From NCBI RefSeq assembly GCF_009811315.1, contig NZ_BLID01000003.1, positions 186,001 to 250,000 of the forward strand: 64,000 nucleotides of DNA, given 5' to 3'. The DNA is from Vibrio atypicus. GTDB lineage: Bacteria; Pseudomonadota; Gammaproteobacteria; Enterobacterales; Vibrionaceae. The position numbers and the translations under genes are program-made. The notes under the pieces were generated by a model. It made no database searches. It was not told the DNA's origin and was given only the letters and a program-made list of their open reading frames with translations. Positions 40,160 to 49,610 of the stretch are shown here, one piece after another; position 1 is the stretch's first letter; the number at the start of each line of letters is the position of its first letter.

Positions 40160-42649
40160 TTACGCAATCTTAGTGATCTTGATTGGACATTTCTTAAAGT
40201 CTGTCTGTTTAGACAGTGGATCCGTCGCATCAAGAATCAGCTTGTTAATAAGAATACGTGCGTCAAAGAACGGTACGAATACCAGGCCTTGAGGCGGGCG
40301 GTTACGACCGCGAGTTTCAACACGAACGCGTACTTCACCACGTTTGTTGGCAAGAAGTACTTCTTCGCCTCGGCGAACGCCACGCGCTTTCGCGTCAGCA
40401 GGGTGCATGTAACACACTGCATCTGGTACAGCTTTGTAAAGCTCTGGTACGCGACGAGTCATTGTTCCTGTATGCCAGTGTTCAAGTACACGACCCGTAC
40501 ATAGCCACATATCAAATTCTGAATCTGGCACTTCCGGTGGAGCTTCGTAAGGTGCAGAAATGATGAACGCTTTGCCATCTGGCTTACCGTAAAAGTCCCA
40601 GCCGCTTCCAGGCTTCGCATACGGATCTGAGCCTTCTTTGTAGCGCCACAGTGTTTCTTTACCATCAACAACTGGCCAACGCAGACCGCGAACTTGGTGG
40701 TAAACATCATATGGTGCTAGATCATGCGCTTTGCCACGACCAAAGGTCGCGTATTCTTCGAATAGGCCTTTTTGTACGTAGTAACCAAAGTGGTGCGCAT
40801 CATCGTTAAGCTCACGAGATTCTTCGATAGGGAATTTGTTCACAACACCATTAGCGAACAACATGTCATACATTGTTTTGCCACGGTACTGAGGTGCTGC
40901 AGCAAGCTGTTCTTCAGTCCATACTTCTTCCATTTTGAAGCGTTTCGAGAACTCCATAACCTGCCATAAGTCAGACTTAGCTTCGCCGATAGTATCAACT
41001 TGTTGGTACCACGCTTGAGTACGACGTTCTGCGTTTCCGTAGGCACCTTCTTTTTCAATCCACATTGCTGTAGGAAGAACAAGGTCAGCTGCTTGCGCAG
41101 TTGCAGTTGGGTAAGGGTCTGAACAAACAATGAAGTTTTCAGGGTTACGGTAGCCAGGTAGACGTTCACCGTTGATGTTTGGGCCAGCCTGCATGTTGTT
41201 ATTACACATAACCCAGTAAGCATTTAGTTTACCGTCTTTCAACATGCGGTCTTGAAGAACCGCGTGGTAGCCTGGCTTAGGTGGAATAACGCCGTCCGGA
41301 ATGTTCCAAATTTTCTCAGCTACTTTACGGTGCTTAGGATTTGCTACGACCATATCTGCTGGTAGTCGGTGAGCAAAGGTACCTACTTCACGTGCCGTAC
41401 CACACGCAGAAGGTTGACCTGTTAGTGAGAACGGGCTGTTACCAGGAGTAGAAATCTTTCCCGTTAGTAAGTGAATATTGTAAATCAGGCTGTTCATCCA
41501 TACGCCACGAGTATGTTGGTTCATACCCATAGTCCAAAGAGACATGATTTTCGTGTTTGGATCGGCGTATTGCTTAGCAAGATCTAGAAGTTTGTCTTCC
41601 GAAACACCAGACATCTCTGAGGCTTTTTTGATTGTGTATGGAGCAACAGACTTCTTGTACTCTTCGAAAGAAATTGAAGACATTTTACCTGAGTTAGGGT
41701 TCGCAGCAGCTTGCTGTAATGGATCATCATCACGTAAGCCGTAGCCAATGTCAGTAGCAGTTTGCTTGAAGTTTGTGTGTTTGTTTACGAAGTCCCAGTT
41801 AACGGCATCGTTTTCGATTATGTAGTTTGCAATAAAGTTAGCAATTGCAAGATCCGATTGAGGCTCGAAAATATAGCCTTCGTCAGCCAGTTCAAATGAA
41901 CGATGGTAGTAAGTCGAAAGAACGTTTACTTTAACATGTGGGTGACTTAGACGGCGGTCGGTAATACGAGTCCATAGTACTGGGTGCATTTCCGCCATGT
42001 TTGAACCCCAAAGCACGAATGAATCTGCGTGTTCAAAGTCATCGTAACATCCCATTGGCTCATCAATACCAAATGTACGCATAAATGCGCCTACCGCTGA
42101 AGCCATACAGTGACGGGCATTCGGGTCGATGTTGTTAGAACGGAAACCAGCTTTCATCATTTTCGCAGCAGCGTAACCTTCCATTACCGTCCACTGACCA
42201 GAACCGAACATGCCAACACCTGTTGGACCTTGTTTCTTAAGTGCGTCTTTCCACTTTTCGGCCATGGTATCAAATGCCACGTCCCAAGAAACCGGAGTGA
42301 ATTCACCATCTTTATCGTATTGACCGTCTTTCATACGAAGAAGTGGCTGGGTAAGGCGATCTTGACCGTACATGATCTTAGAAAGGAAGTAGCCCTTAAT
42401 ACAGTTAAGGCCTTTGTTTACTGGTGCTTCAGGGTCACCTTGTGTCGCAACAACTTTGCCGTTTTGCGTACCTACAAGAACAGAACAACCAGTACCACAG
42501 AAGCGACAAGGTGCTTTGTCCCATGTAATTTTAGTTTGGTCTGAGCTAGCAATCAGGTTAGTAGCAGACGCCGGTAGAGTGATACCTGCGACCGCTGCTG
42601 CTGATGCTGCTGCGTTTGCCTTAACAAACGCTCGTCTTGTCATCTTCAT
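40160..42649 (-). CDS. napA: NapA, periplasmic nitrate reductase catalytic subunit
   Basis: The 829-residue molybdopterin enzyme reduces nitrate to nitrite in the periplasm. A twin-arginine signal ([20 protein letters not shown]) is followed by the 4Fe-4S binding set CRFCGTGC...CIKG. The molybdenum-ligand Cys lies in [12 protein letters not shown], and the family segments [22 protein letters not shown] and [10 protein letters not shown] are present. The start overlaps the napD stop (ATGA). Export is folded via Tat, with NapD as the leader-binding chaperone. Confidence 0.98.
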   Translation of the reverse strand: MKMTRRAFVKANAAASAAAVAGITLPASATNLIASSDQTKITWDKAPCRFCGTGCSVLVGTQNGKVVATQGDPEAPVNKGLNCIKGYFLSKIMYGQDRLTQPLLRMKDGQYDKDGEFTPVSWDVAFDTMAEKWKDALKKQGPTGVGMFGSGQWTVMEGYAAAKMMKAGFRSNNIDPNARHCMASAVGAFMRTFGIDEPMGCYDDFEHADSFVLWGSNMAEMHPVLWTRITDRRLSHPHVKVNVLSTYYHRSFELADEGYIFEPQSDLAIANFIANYIIENDAVNWDFVNKHTNFKQTATDIGYGLRDDDPLQQAAANPNSGKMSSISFEEYKKSVAPYTIKKASEMSGVSEDKLLDLAKQYADPNTKIMSLWTMGMNQHTRGVWMNSLIYNIHLLTGKISTPGNSPFSLTGQPSACGTAREVGTFAHRLPADMVVANPKHRKVAEKIWNIPDGVIPPKPGYHAVLQDRMLKDGKLNAYWVMCNNNMQAGPNINGERLPGYRNPENFIVCSDPYPTATAQAADLVLPTAMWIEKEGAYGNAERRTQAWYQQVDTIGEAKSDLWQVMEFSKRFKMEEVWTEEQLAAAPQYRGKTMYDMLFANGVVNKFPIEESRELNDDAHHFGYYVQKGLFEEYATFGRGKAHDLAPYDVYHQVRGLRWPVVDGKETLWRYKEGSDPYAKPGSGWDFYGKPDGKAFIISAPYEAPPEVPDSEFDMWLCTGRVLEHWHTGTMTRRVPELYKAVPDAVCYMHPADAKARGVRRGEEVLLANKRGEVRVRVETRGRNRPPQGLVFVPFFDARILINKLILDATDPLSKQTDFKKCPIKITKIA

Positions 42650-42960
42650 ACTTCACCCTCGGTTTGGGAATATTGAGTTCCAGTGTTGTTATTGTGTGTT
42701 CCATCTTCATCAAGCTCCGTTTCGATTTGGTGATAAACCAGTGCGGTGCTGAGAACATTCGGTAGGTTGTTGATTGCTTCGATCGTATCGGTAATAAAAC
42801 CTTGGTTTTCAGTTTCAAGTACTACTACGATTTTGCCTTCTGGGCTGTCACCATAAATTTCAGCATTATCAAATTGCTCGATCTGTGCTTTGATTTCGGT
42901 GAGTTGCTCTGGCGCGCAATGCACAACTAGGCTAGAAATGTGCACTTCATTAAGTGACAT
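42646..42960 (-). CDS. napD: NapD, chaperone for NapA twin-arginine leader
   Basis: This 104-residue ferredoxin-fold protein begins [15 protein letters not shown], the usual NapD start. It contains [17 protein letters not shown] and a helix of NapD type. It binds the Tat signal of NapA and prevents export before cofactor loading. The start is the ATG at 42960, with CGGA upstream. The longer in-frame extension overlaps napF and is not supported. The acidic, Asn-rich tail ([12 protein letters not shown]) is longer than in E. coli. The stop overlaps napA by 4 bases. Confidence 0.93.
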   Translation of the reverse strand: MSLNEVHISSLVVHCAPEQLTEIKAQIEQFDNAEIYGDSPEGKIVVVLETENQGFITDTIEAINNLPNVLSTALVYHQIETELDEDGTHNNNTGTQYSQTEGEV

Positions 42961-42977
42961 AGGTTGATTCCGTTTTA

Positions 42978-43457
42978 TTATAAATTGCTCACATTGATTG
43001 ATGAGGTAGGGCATACAGCGACGCAAGCACCGCAACCATTACATTCATCAAGCTCTATACTCGGTTGTGCAACTTTGCCGATTTGTAATTTGAATTGGAT
43101 TGCCATGGTGTCGCACATATCTCCACAGCTTCGGCATTCGACATTTTTTTGAGCTAAACAATCATCATTGATAGTAGCTCTTGCATTCCAAGGTTGTTCT
43201 GTCTTTGCCGTAAATAGCGGTTCAGGACACACTTCGGCACACTGATAACAGAACGTACATTCATCTAATGTGAAGTCTACGGTAGGGAAACCGCCATCGC
43301 CTTTTGTGATAATGCGCGTCTCGCAGCTATCGACACATTTACCACAGCGAGTACACTGATCGGTAAATGTCGATGCATTTGCCAACCAAGGTAGGCGAAC
43401 GGATGAATCATCAATGATCTGACGTGCAAAAATTCGACGCTTTGTTAGGTCTACCAC
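42978..43457 (-). CDS. napF: NapF, ferredoxin-type protein
   Basis: This 159-residue cytosolic iron-sulfur protein has three Cys clusters: CTRCGKCVDSCE, CTFCYQCAEVCPEP and CNGCGACVAVCPTS. It also carries CRSCGDMCDTM, typical of NapF. It assists maturation or iron-sulfur loading of NapA. It is the first gene of napFDABC; the upstream 208 bases separate it from the divergent narQ and contain the likely FNR and NarP sites. Confidence 0.95.
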   Translation of the reverse strand: MVDLTKRRIFARQIIDDSSVRLPWLANASTFTDQCTRCGKCVDSCETRIITKGDGGFPTVDFTLDECTFCYQCAEVCPEPLFTAKTEQPWNARATINDDCLAQKNVECRSCGDMCDTMAIQFKLQIGKVAQPSIELDECNGCGACVAVCPTSSINVSNL

Positions 43458-43537
43458 TTAGATACCTGAAACTAGTTAATATGAACTAAGCATAGTCCAT
43501 ACTTGTTATTAATAAACTGTCATTTAAGCTCACATAA

Positions 43538-43543
43538 ATTGTA
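43538..43543 (-). promoter_or_regulatory. Candidate -10 element of nap operon
   Basis: The minus strand reads TACAAT, a 5/6 match to the sigma-70 -10 box. A start near 43531 would put the NarP-like site centred near -42 and the FNR-like site near -71, roughly like the activator spacing at E. coli napF. The -35 region (ATTTAT) is weak, as expected for an activated promoter. Confidence 0.45.
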
Positions 43544-43565
43544 AGTTTTGACACATTTGTATAAA

Positions 43566-43581
43566 TACCCCTTAGGGGTTA
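43566..43581. promoter_or_regulatory. NarP-like 7-2-7 heptamer pair
   Basis: TACCCCT-TA-GGGGTTA matches the NarL/NarP consensus TACYYMT-N2-AKRRGTA at 12 of 14 defined positions; the left heptamer is perfect. It lies between napF and narQ, next to the genes for the cognate sensor-regulator pair, so it is a good candidate NarP site. Confidence 0.6.
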
Positions 43582-43595
43582 ATTAGGGTGGCTTT

Positions 43596-43609
43596 TTGTT
43601 TTAGATCAA
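43596..43609. promoter_or_regulatory. FNR-like box
   Basis: TTGTT-TTAG-ATCAA matches the FNR consensus TTGAT-N4-ATCAA at 9 of 10 positions. It lies upstream of napF and could activate the nap operon under anaerobic conditions. It may also influence narQ, which starts 57 bases to the right. Confidence 0.6.
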
Positions 43610-43665
43610 TAAATTCCGATGGCTTTGATCACATATTGTGCTCGCCAAGGTAAATAAACAAATTA

Positions 43666-45435
43666 ATGAAGTTAAATGAAACCTTTAACTGCGGTGAAGT
43701 TGTGTTTAAAAGTGTGAAAAATTCTGTCACAAGAACGGTCGCAAAAGCGATGGGACTTATTCTCGCGTTGTCGGTGGCGACAACTAGTTTTGCGATAATA
43801 ACGTTAGCTTCAAGCTTAAATGACGCTGAAGCGGTCAATGTGGCTGGTTCTATGAGAATGCAGAGCTATCGATTAGCTCATGATATTCAGATCAGTTCCG
43901 TTGATTACACGCAGCACATAGAAATGTTTGAGCATTCTATTTACTCACCTTCGATGAAAGCGCTACAAGGCTGGACAGTACCAGAAGACATTACCCACGA
44001 TTACTATCGAATCATTGTTCGTTGGCATGAACTAAAGCAGGTATTAAGAAGCCAAGATAGGGATCGTTATCTAGTGTTGGTCGCAGGCTTTGTTAATCAA
44101 ATCGATGCATTCGTATTCAAACTACAAAACTTTTCTGAACAAAAGCTGATTAAACTTGCATGGGTTGGTGGCCTAGGGCTTGGTGGAATCTTGATCGTAG
44201 GTATATTTGTTGTTCACTATGTACGCAGGCAAATTGTTAGGCCACTCAATGCTTTAGTGCAAGCAAGTGAGCAGATCAAATCAAGATCTTTTGACGTTGA
44301 GCTAAATGTTCACAGCGACAACGAAATGGGCATATTAACGCGAACTTTCAACACCATGGCTGCTGATCTTGGTAAGCTTTATCGAGGCTTGGAGCAGGCA
44401 GTGAATGAGAAAACGAAAAAGCTTCAACATGCGAAAGATTCACTTCAAGTTTTGTACAATTCATCTCAAGAGCTGACGGCTTCAAGGATCACTCAGGATA
44501 ATTTTGAAGCGATCTTACGGCATATTGTCAGCTTAGAAGGGATCTCTGCAGTTAAGCTTGAGATTATTGAGCAAGGTGAACGCCCTTTGGTTCTTACGGA
44601 AGGTGAAGAGTGCGCCGCCTGCAATTGTGATTGCCAGAGTAAGCCTTTGTCACTAGATGGCGTCGAACTTGGCGTTTTATATTGGAAAGTAACCTTGCCT
44701 TGTCCTGACCAAGCGTTGATCGATAACTTCGTACAAATATTATCGCGAGCGGTGTACTACAATCAGGCGCAACGTCAAGCTGAGCAATTGTTACTTATGG
44801 AAGAACGGGCCACTATCGCTAGAGAACTGCATGACTCTTTAGCGCAAGCGTTATCTTATTTGAAAATCCAAGTATCATTACTCAAGCGCGGGATGGCGAA
44901 GCTGCCAGAGAGCGATCAACTTGGGAAAACAACCCCAATTCTTGCGGAGCTTGATACTGGGCTATCATCTGCATACACACAGTTACGCGAATTGCTAACG
45001 ACATTTAGATTGTCAATCAAAGAGGGCACATTTGGTAATGCGCTCACTGAGTTGACAGAGCAATTAGCAGACCGTACAGAATCACAAATTACTCTTAACA
45101 ATGAATTGTCTTCTATTGAACTCGATGCTAATCAGCAAGTGCATTTACTGCAACTGATCCGTGAAGCGATGATCAACGCAATTAAACACGCAAATGCTGA
45201 ACATATTTGTATCCAATGTCATGAAACCGACACAAAGGTAGTAGTATCGGTTAAGGATGATGGTGTAGGCTTTGATAGTACTGTAGAAAAGCTAAACCAT
45301 TATGGAATGAGCATTATGCAAGAGCGTGCATCACGATTAAGTGGAACGCTCGTTGTTACGAGTCAGGCAAATCAAGGTTGTGAAGTATTGTTAGAATATC
45401 CAAAGATTAAGGAATCAAACATTGACCGAATGTAG
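43666..45435 (+). CDS. narQ: NarQ, nitrate/nitrite sensor histidine kinase
   Basis: The 589-residue kinase has two transmembrane segments (near 25-45 and 160-180). A periplasmic helical sensor with the nitrate P-box (AGSMRMQSYRLAHDIQ) lies between them. HAMP follows, then a Cys cluster (CAACNCDC) typical of NarQ/NarX, and a HisKA_3 domain (ERATIARELHDSLAQALSYLKIQ, His near 388) with an ATPase end (DDGVGFD). It phosphorylates NarP, which begins within its 3' end (14-base overlap). It is divergent from nap. Confidence 0.96.
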   Translation: MKLNETFNCGEVVFKSVKNSVTRTVAKAMGLILALSVATTSFAIITLASSLNDAEAVNVAGSMRMQSYRLAHDIQISSVDYTQHIEMFEHSIYSPSMKALQGWTVPEDITHDYYRIIVRWHELKQVLRSQDRDRYLVLVAGFVNQIDAFVFKLQNFSEQKLIKLAWVGGLGLGGILIVGIFVVHYVRRQIVRPLNALVQASEQIKSRSFDVELNVHSDNEMGILTRTFNTMAADLGKLYRGLEQAVNEKTKKLQHAKDSLQVLYNSSQELTASRITQDNFEAILRHIVSLEGISAVKLEIIEQGERPLVLTEGEECAACNCDCQSKPLSLDGVELGVLYWKVTLPCPDQALIDNFVQILSRAVYYNQAQRQAEQLLLMEERATIARELHDSLAQALSYLKIQVSLLKRGMAKLPESDQLGKTTPILAELDTGLSSAYTQLRELLTTFRLSIKEGTFGNALTELTEQLADRTESQITLNNELSSIELDANQQVHLLQLIREAMINAIKHANAEHICIQCHETDTKVVVSVKDDGVGFDSTVEKLNHYGMSIMQERASRLSGTLVVTSQANQGCEVLLEYPKIKESNIDRM

Positions 45436-46054
45436 AGTATTACTCGTGGATGATCATCCACTGATGAGACGCGGTATTCACCAGTTACTTAGCTTTGAAG
45501 ATGAGTTTGAGGTGGTCGCAGAAGCAAGTAATGGTGCTGAAGCTGTTGCATTGAATCATGAACATAAGCCCGACCTAATTTTGCTTGATTTGAATATGAA
45601 AGGCATGTCTGGTTTAGATACGCTGAACGCTTTAAGAGCGGACGATTGTGACGCATCTATCGTAATCTTAACGGTATCAGACAGCCCTGCTGATATTGAA
45701 GCCATCGTCAAAGCTGGCGCGGATGGTTATCTATTAAAAGATACTGAACCTGATGAATTGGTAGAATTGCTTAAAACTACGTTACAAGGTAACAAAGCGT
45801 ATAGTCAGGAGATATCTAAGTATCTGCTTGATAGAGAGAATAGCTCAAATATCTTCGATGAGTTGACTGATCGAGAAATGCAGATCCTAAAAGAAGTCGC
45901 TAAGGGTGATCGCAATAAACAAATTGCCGACACCTTGTTTATTTCCGAGTCGACAGTGAAAGTGCATATGAAAAGCTTATTGAAGAAGCTTAAAGTGCCA
46001 TCACGAACAGCGGCAACGGTGCTTTATTTAGAGCGTTATGGCGAAAGCAAATAA
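45422..46054 (+). CDS. narP: NarP, nitrate/nitrite response regulator
   Basis: This 210-residue NarL-family regulator has a receiver domain (LLVDDHPLMRRGI, phospho-acceptor in LILLDLNMKG, KAGADGYLLKD) and a C-terminal LuxR-type helix-turn-helix (LTDREMQILKEVAKGDRNKQIA...SESTVKVHMKSLLKKL). The only upstream start that keeps the family N-terminus is a TTG at 45422, with AAGGA 8 bases before it. The start lies inside narQ. It is the likely activator of the adjacent nap operon. Confidence 0.95.
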   Translation: MTECRVLLVDDHPLMRRGIHQLLSFEDEFEVVAEASNGAEAVALNHEHKPDLILLDLNMKGMSGLDTLNALRADDCDASIVILTVSDSPADIEAIVKAGADGYLLKDTEPDELVELLKTTLQGNKAYSQEISKYLLDRENSSNIFDELTDREMQILKEVAKGDRNKQIADTLFISESTVKVHMKSLLKKLKVPSRTAATVLYLERYGESK

Positions 46055-46100
46055 TGAATGCGATTTACTGTTAAATATTCAGTAAAGAGAAAGAGCTAAA

Positions 46101-46128
46101 AAACGGGCGCATTGAGCGCCCGTTTTTA
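46101..46128. terminator. Bidirectional intrinsic terminator
   Basis: AAACGGGCGC (46101-46110), loop ATTGA and GCGCCCGTTT (46116-46125) form a GC-rich stem with a T-run to the right and an A-run to the left. It serves narP (+) and dcuC (-). Confidence 0.92.
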
Positions 46129-46141
46129 TTTAGTCGGTAAG

Positions 46142-47509
46142 TTAAGCGGTCATTGGAACCAAAACAAGTGTACCGAAAATCACAGTTACCAAGCCACATA
46201 GCACTGGTACTGATGTACGTTTCACAACTTCAAACGGACTGATTTTACCCATACCAGAAGTCGCAACAACAACGCCAGATACTGGTGAAATCGTACGACC
46301 TAGGTTTGAAGCTTGGAGCATTGGAATGATTAAGAAGGCTGGGTTCAACCCCATTTTAGCTGCCAGTGATGGAGCGAGCTCAACGAACGCGTAGAAAGGA
46401 GCATTACCTGAACCTGTCGCGATTGCGGCTGCAACCGTCAAACCAGTTAGGATAAGCATCAAGGCAATACCACCAGCGCCTGCAGTTTCAGCAAGGTGCA
46501 ACAAGTTGTCGATTGCGCCGATAGACATCAAGCCTTGTGCAAAAACGCCTGCAGCGACTAAAAGCATGACCACGCCTTTGAACGCGTCAGCCATTCCTTG
46601 GTAGCAAGATTCCAAGTCTTCCAGTGTCTCTTTACCTTTAAAGCGTTTAGTGACGAAGTCAATTATTGCGCCAAGGAAAATAGAAAGTACAACGATGGTG
46701 TAGATATCCAGTTTCAAGCCAGGAATGGTACGGCCGTTAAACAAGAATACGCCAACAATTGGTAGGAAAGGCAGTATCGCGTAATAAGCTGGGGCTTTCA
46801 CTTCGATTTCAGAAATGTCTACGCGTTCCATTGGCGTATTTTCTTTCTTATCTAAGTACTTGTTCCAAAAGAATGCTGCGGCCGCCATAACAACGATTGC
46901 ACATAGTGAAACTGGCAGAACAGTTTGTACTGCAAAGAGATCCAAATCCATCCCCGATTTTTCTGCAGCGATAACAACATCACCAGAGGTAGGAGACAGA
47001 ATGATAGCCGCAGGAGAAGCACATACCGCAACTGCTGCTGGGCGAGAGATACCCATTGCAGTCATCATCGGGAATAACGTTGCCATTAGCAAAACACCTA
47101 GACCTGTCGCTGAGCTTACGGCTAAAGACATAAGACATGCAACGATATACGCTGCTACAAGAAGAGCGTATGGTGAAGTGATCACTGAGAGAGGTTTAGA
47201 AAACTGTTTAACAACAACATTATTCGCACCGATATGAGTCATATAAGAGGCGAAACCACACAGCAACATGATTTGCATACCTAAGCCGCCGCCACGGTAT
47301 TGAAGCATGTATTTAACGTACTCTAATGAGTCGGTAAACATATTACCGGTAGATGCGACCTTTGCAGGTAGCACAGTGTGACCAAGAAGACCTGTAAGAA
47401 TTAAAAGGACAAGACCGGCAGTTAAAAGAACACCTGCGGCTTTGTAGCCTTTAACAATAAAATAACCGACGGCAATAGTTACTGCCAAACCGAGTAAGAG
47501 CTCCAGCAT
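46142..47509 (-). CDS. dcuC: DcuC-family anaerobic C4-dicarboxylate carrier
   Basis: The 455-residue inner-membrane protein has about a dozen hydrophobic helices and matches DcuC. It shows YRGGGLGMQIMLLCGFASYMTHIGAN near the N-terminal third, SPTSGDVVIAAEKS, ATGSGNAPFYAFVELAP, and ASNLGRTISPVSGVVVA. DcuC exports succinate and exchanges fumarate during anaerobic growth. It lies beside narQP and nap, which fits an anaerobic role. I chose the ATG at 47509, with GGTGA upstream, rather than a GTG three codons earlier. Confidence 0.93.
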   Translation of the reverse strand: MLELLLGLAVTIAVGYFIVKGYKAAGVLLTAGLVLLILTGLLGHTVLPAKVASTGNMFTDSLEYVKYMLQYRGGGLGMQIMLLCGFASYMTHIGANNVVVKQFSKPLSVITSPYALLVAAYIVACLMSLAVSSATGLGVLLMATLFPMMTAMGISRPAAVAVCASPAAIILSPTSGDVVIAAEKSGMDLDLFAVQTVLPVSLCAIVVMAAAAFFWNKYLDKKENTPMERVDISEIEVKAPAYYAILPFLPIVGVFLFNGRTIPGLKLDIYTIVVLSIFLGAIIDFVTKRFKGKETLEDLESCYQGMADAFKGVVMLLVAAGVFAQGLMSIGAIDNLLHLAETAGAGGIALMLILTGLTVAAAIATGSGNAPFYAFVELAPSLAAKMGLNPAFLIIPMLQASNLGRTISPVSGVVVATSGMGKISPFEVVKRTSVPVLCGLVTVIFGTLVLVPMTA

Positions 47510-47803
47510 AGAATTCACCCTATCATTATTGGATTTGTATAAAACTGTTTCAAACTATGAATAGGAATGTACAAAAAACTGGCTAGTAGCACGAGATCAA
47601 CTTAATGTTCTGATGATCTAGAGCAATAAATTGATAATGTTATTAATTTTAGTGTTTAGTATTGTTTGTATGGCGTACTGTAGATGTTAATGAAATGAGT
47701 TTGCGGAACGTGAAAATTTTAACTCGATCAACCGCTTTTGGTGGAAAAGTTCACTAGAGAGTGCTTATGCAGTGGCGGATAGTCGATCGACAGAAAGAGC
47801 TGA

Positions 47804-48598
47804 TTAGCCTACTTTAGTTGCTGAAAGGGAGGGTAAAGGCTCTGGCATTGCCAAATGAAAACCTTGATACATATCTATGTTTAGTTCTCTCATAAGAGAT
47901 AGTTGCTCTTCTGTTTCTATACCCTCAACCACAGTCATCGCATCAACACTTTTGGCAACTTTAATGGAATCGAGCAAAGGTGTTTTATCGCCGTCGCAAT
48001 AGCTAAGCAAGAGTGAACGATCAAGTTTTATTATGTGTGGGTTGATAGCTTGAACTCGTGCTTCATTGGAAGCGCAAACGCCATAATCATCAATGGCAAC
48101 GTTAAAACCGTTTTCTTTTAACCGGGCCATAGCAATCTTTAAGTAATCTTCGTTGAGGCAATCGAGTTCAATTAGTTCCATGACGAGTTGGGAGCTCGTA
48201 AGGTTTAGATTACGTAGTCGACGAACCAATAAACCATTTTTTAGATCTTCGACGGCTAACATTTCACCAGCGATTGGTAAAACATTCAAAAATAACTTCT
48301 TAGAGCGATAATCTGACTGTGAGAAATTGCGAATATGTATAACTCGGCTAAGACGTTCGACGTTGATTTTGTTTGAGGTAGAAAAGGTGTCCGAACCGAA
48401 GAAAATATCAGGTCGTATGAGATTAGCGTCTGCGTCACGAATTCGAACAAGAGCTTCTACGCCCACAATTTTGTCATGGAGGTCAAAGATAGGTTGAAAA
48501 ACACTCGACAGAACTAGGTCATTATATTTAGCAATGTAATGTTGCTTATCATTTATATCTAAACAGCGCTGGAATTGACTCTTAGTTGTGAGAATCAT
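47804..48598 (-). CDS. Stand-alone EAL-domain protein
   Basis: The 264-residue soluble protein is essentially one EAL domain: FQPIFDL...GVEALVRIR, LFLNVLP, VMELIELD, AIDDYG, IIKLDRS, VVEGIET and MYQGFHLA. Metal and substrate residues look present, so phosphodiesterase activity is possible. Loop 6 is altered: DDYGVC replaces DDFGTG, which can weaken dimerisation or activity. The start was set at the ATG at 48598; an upstream in-frame ATG at 48670 lies inside an inverted repeat that may be an operator. Stand-alone EAL proteins can be enzymes or c-di-GMP sensors. Confidence 0.82.
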   Translation of the reverse strand: MILTTKSQFQRCLDINDKQHYIAKYNDLVLSSVFQPIFDLHDKIVGVEALVRIRDADANLIRPDIFFGSDTFSTSNKINVERLSRVIHIRNFSQSDYRSKKLFLNVLPIAGEMLAVEDLKNGLLVRRLRNLNLTSSQLVMELIELDCLNEDYLKIAMARLKENGFNVAIDDYGVCASNEARVQAINPHIIKLDRSLLLSYCDGDKTPLLDSIKVAKSVDAMTVVEGIETEEQLSLMRELNIDMYQGFHLAMPEPLPSLSATKVG

Positions 48599-48749
48599 TT
48601 TTAAAAGGAGACCTCGGAGAATTAACGTTTCCGTATGAAATAGTGCAAACAGATGACATAATATTGACATGTCGATAAACCTGTCAATTACTTATTTTCA
48701 TAAGTGAGGGCTAATATTAACTTCGTCAACGAATTAAAAGATTCCAAGT

Positions 48750-49562
48750 TCATCGCTCGTCAAAAAAGTCTTTGTTGCGAATGTATTTTGACATTAAGTG
48801 ATACGAAAATGGACGCATTAGCCAAGATGCAACAGAGCGACTTAATCGAATCAGAGTTGGTGTGTTTTCATAAATCTTGCCGTTATACAGCCATAACAGC
48901 TTACCTACATGAAGATAGAGCCCTGGCAGCGGAGGTAGAAAAGTAACAATATCCAGATCACAGCAAATTCGATAAGTTTTGTGATTGAGTCGATAGTGTT
49001 TTGTCATTTTGAAACCACCAAAAGCTGGTTGGCCAAATGTCACAACACGCTTAATTGATTTCGGGTATTGTTTTTCTATTGTATCTGCCAATACGCAGGC
49101 AAGCGCGCCACCGGAGGAGTGCCCGGTAAACGTAATGCGTTTCCCTTCTTTTATATGTGGCTCAAGAACCGATAGGAGCTGTTCGTAAATTGAAGCACCT
49201 AACTTATCCTCTTTATGGTTAGGTCGACTTTCTTGGCAAATGAGTGATAAGTACCCTGCGTGTATTGGGTAGTCGAGCAGTAGAGAGTGGCAGGAGCGTT
49301 TCCATAACTTAAGATTGAAAAGCCAGTCAATGACATTGTGCGAACCTTTTATCACCACTACAACCTCGTCATGGTCATTGCGCCACAAAACTCGGATCAT
49401 AGGTTTACCAAACCGATTATTGATGACTCGCTGCCCTTTAGGAGCAAATCCATATCGAGTCTGTTTTAAAACTGGTGAGTAGGCAAGATTGCAGAGAACA
49501 GCATAACGTTCATATTGATAGCGCTTGAGTTTTTTCATGGCACCATTAACTAAATCCATCAT
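48750..49562 (-). CDS. Lipase class 3 family protein (alpha/beta hydrolase)
   Basis: This 270-residue protein has the lipase_3 layout. FKGS-like VVVIKGSHNVIDWLFNL provides the oxyanion region, ITFTGHSSGGALACVLA holds the nucleophile Ser (GHSSG), DLDIVTFLPP the Asp and LHVG the His. No signal peptide is apparent, so it is probably intracellular or secreted by another route. The substrate is unknown. It is on the same strand as the EAL gene, 151 bases upstream of it. The start at 49562 or 49559 (two consecutive ATGs) has only a weak SD. Confidence 0.83.
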   Translation of the reverse strand: MMDLVNGAMKKLKRYQYERYAVLCNLAYSPVLKQTRYGFAPKGQRVINNRFGKPMIRVLWRNDHDEVVVVIKGSHNVIDWLFNLKLWKRSCHSLLLDYPIHAGYLSLICQESRPNHKEDKLGASIYEQLLSVLEPHIKEGKRITFTGHSSGGALACVLADTIEKQYPKSIKRVVTFGQPAFGGFKMTKHYRLNHKTYRICCDLDIVTFLPPLPGLYLHVGKLLWLYNGKIYENTPTLIRLSRSVASWLMRPFSYHLMSKYIRNKDFFDER

Positions 49563-49610
49563 ACTTAAAGTATTGCTGGTTTTAATTAATGTGTGATGAC
49601 AATTTGAGGA

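Noticed and set aside
40258..40563. Several long antisense frames within napA
   Set aside because: They mirror codon bias of napA on the other strand; no start signals and no recognisable domains.
48704..48946. Open frame on the plus strand opposite the lipase gene
   Set aside because: Most of it is antisense to the lipase C-terminus, whose motifs are clear; no SD precedes it.
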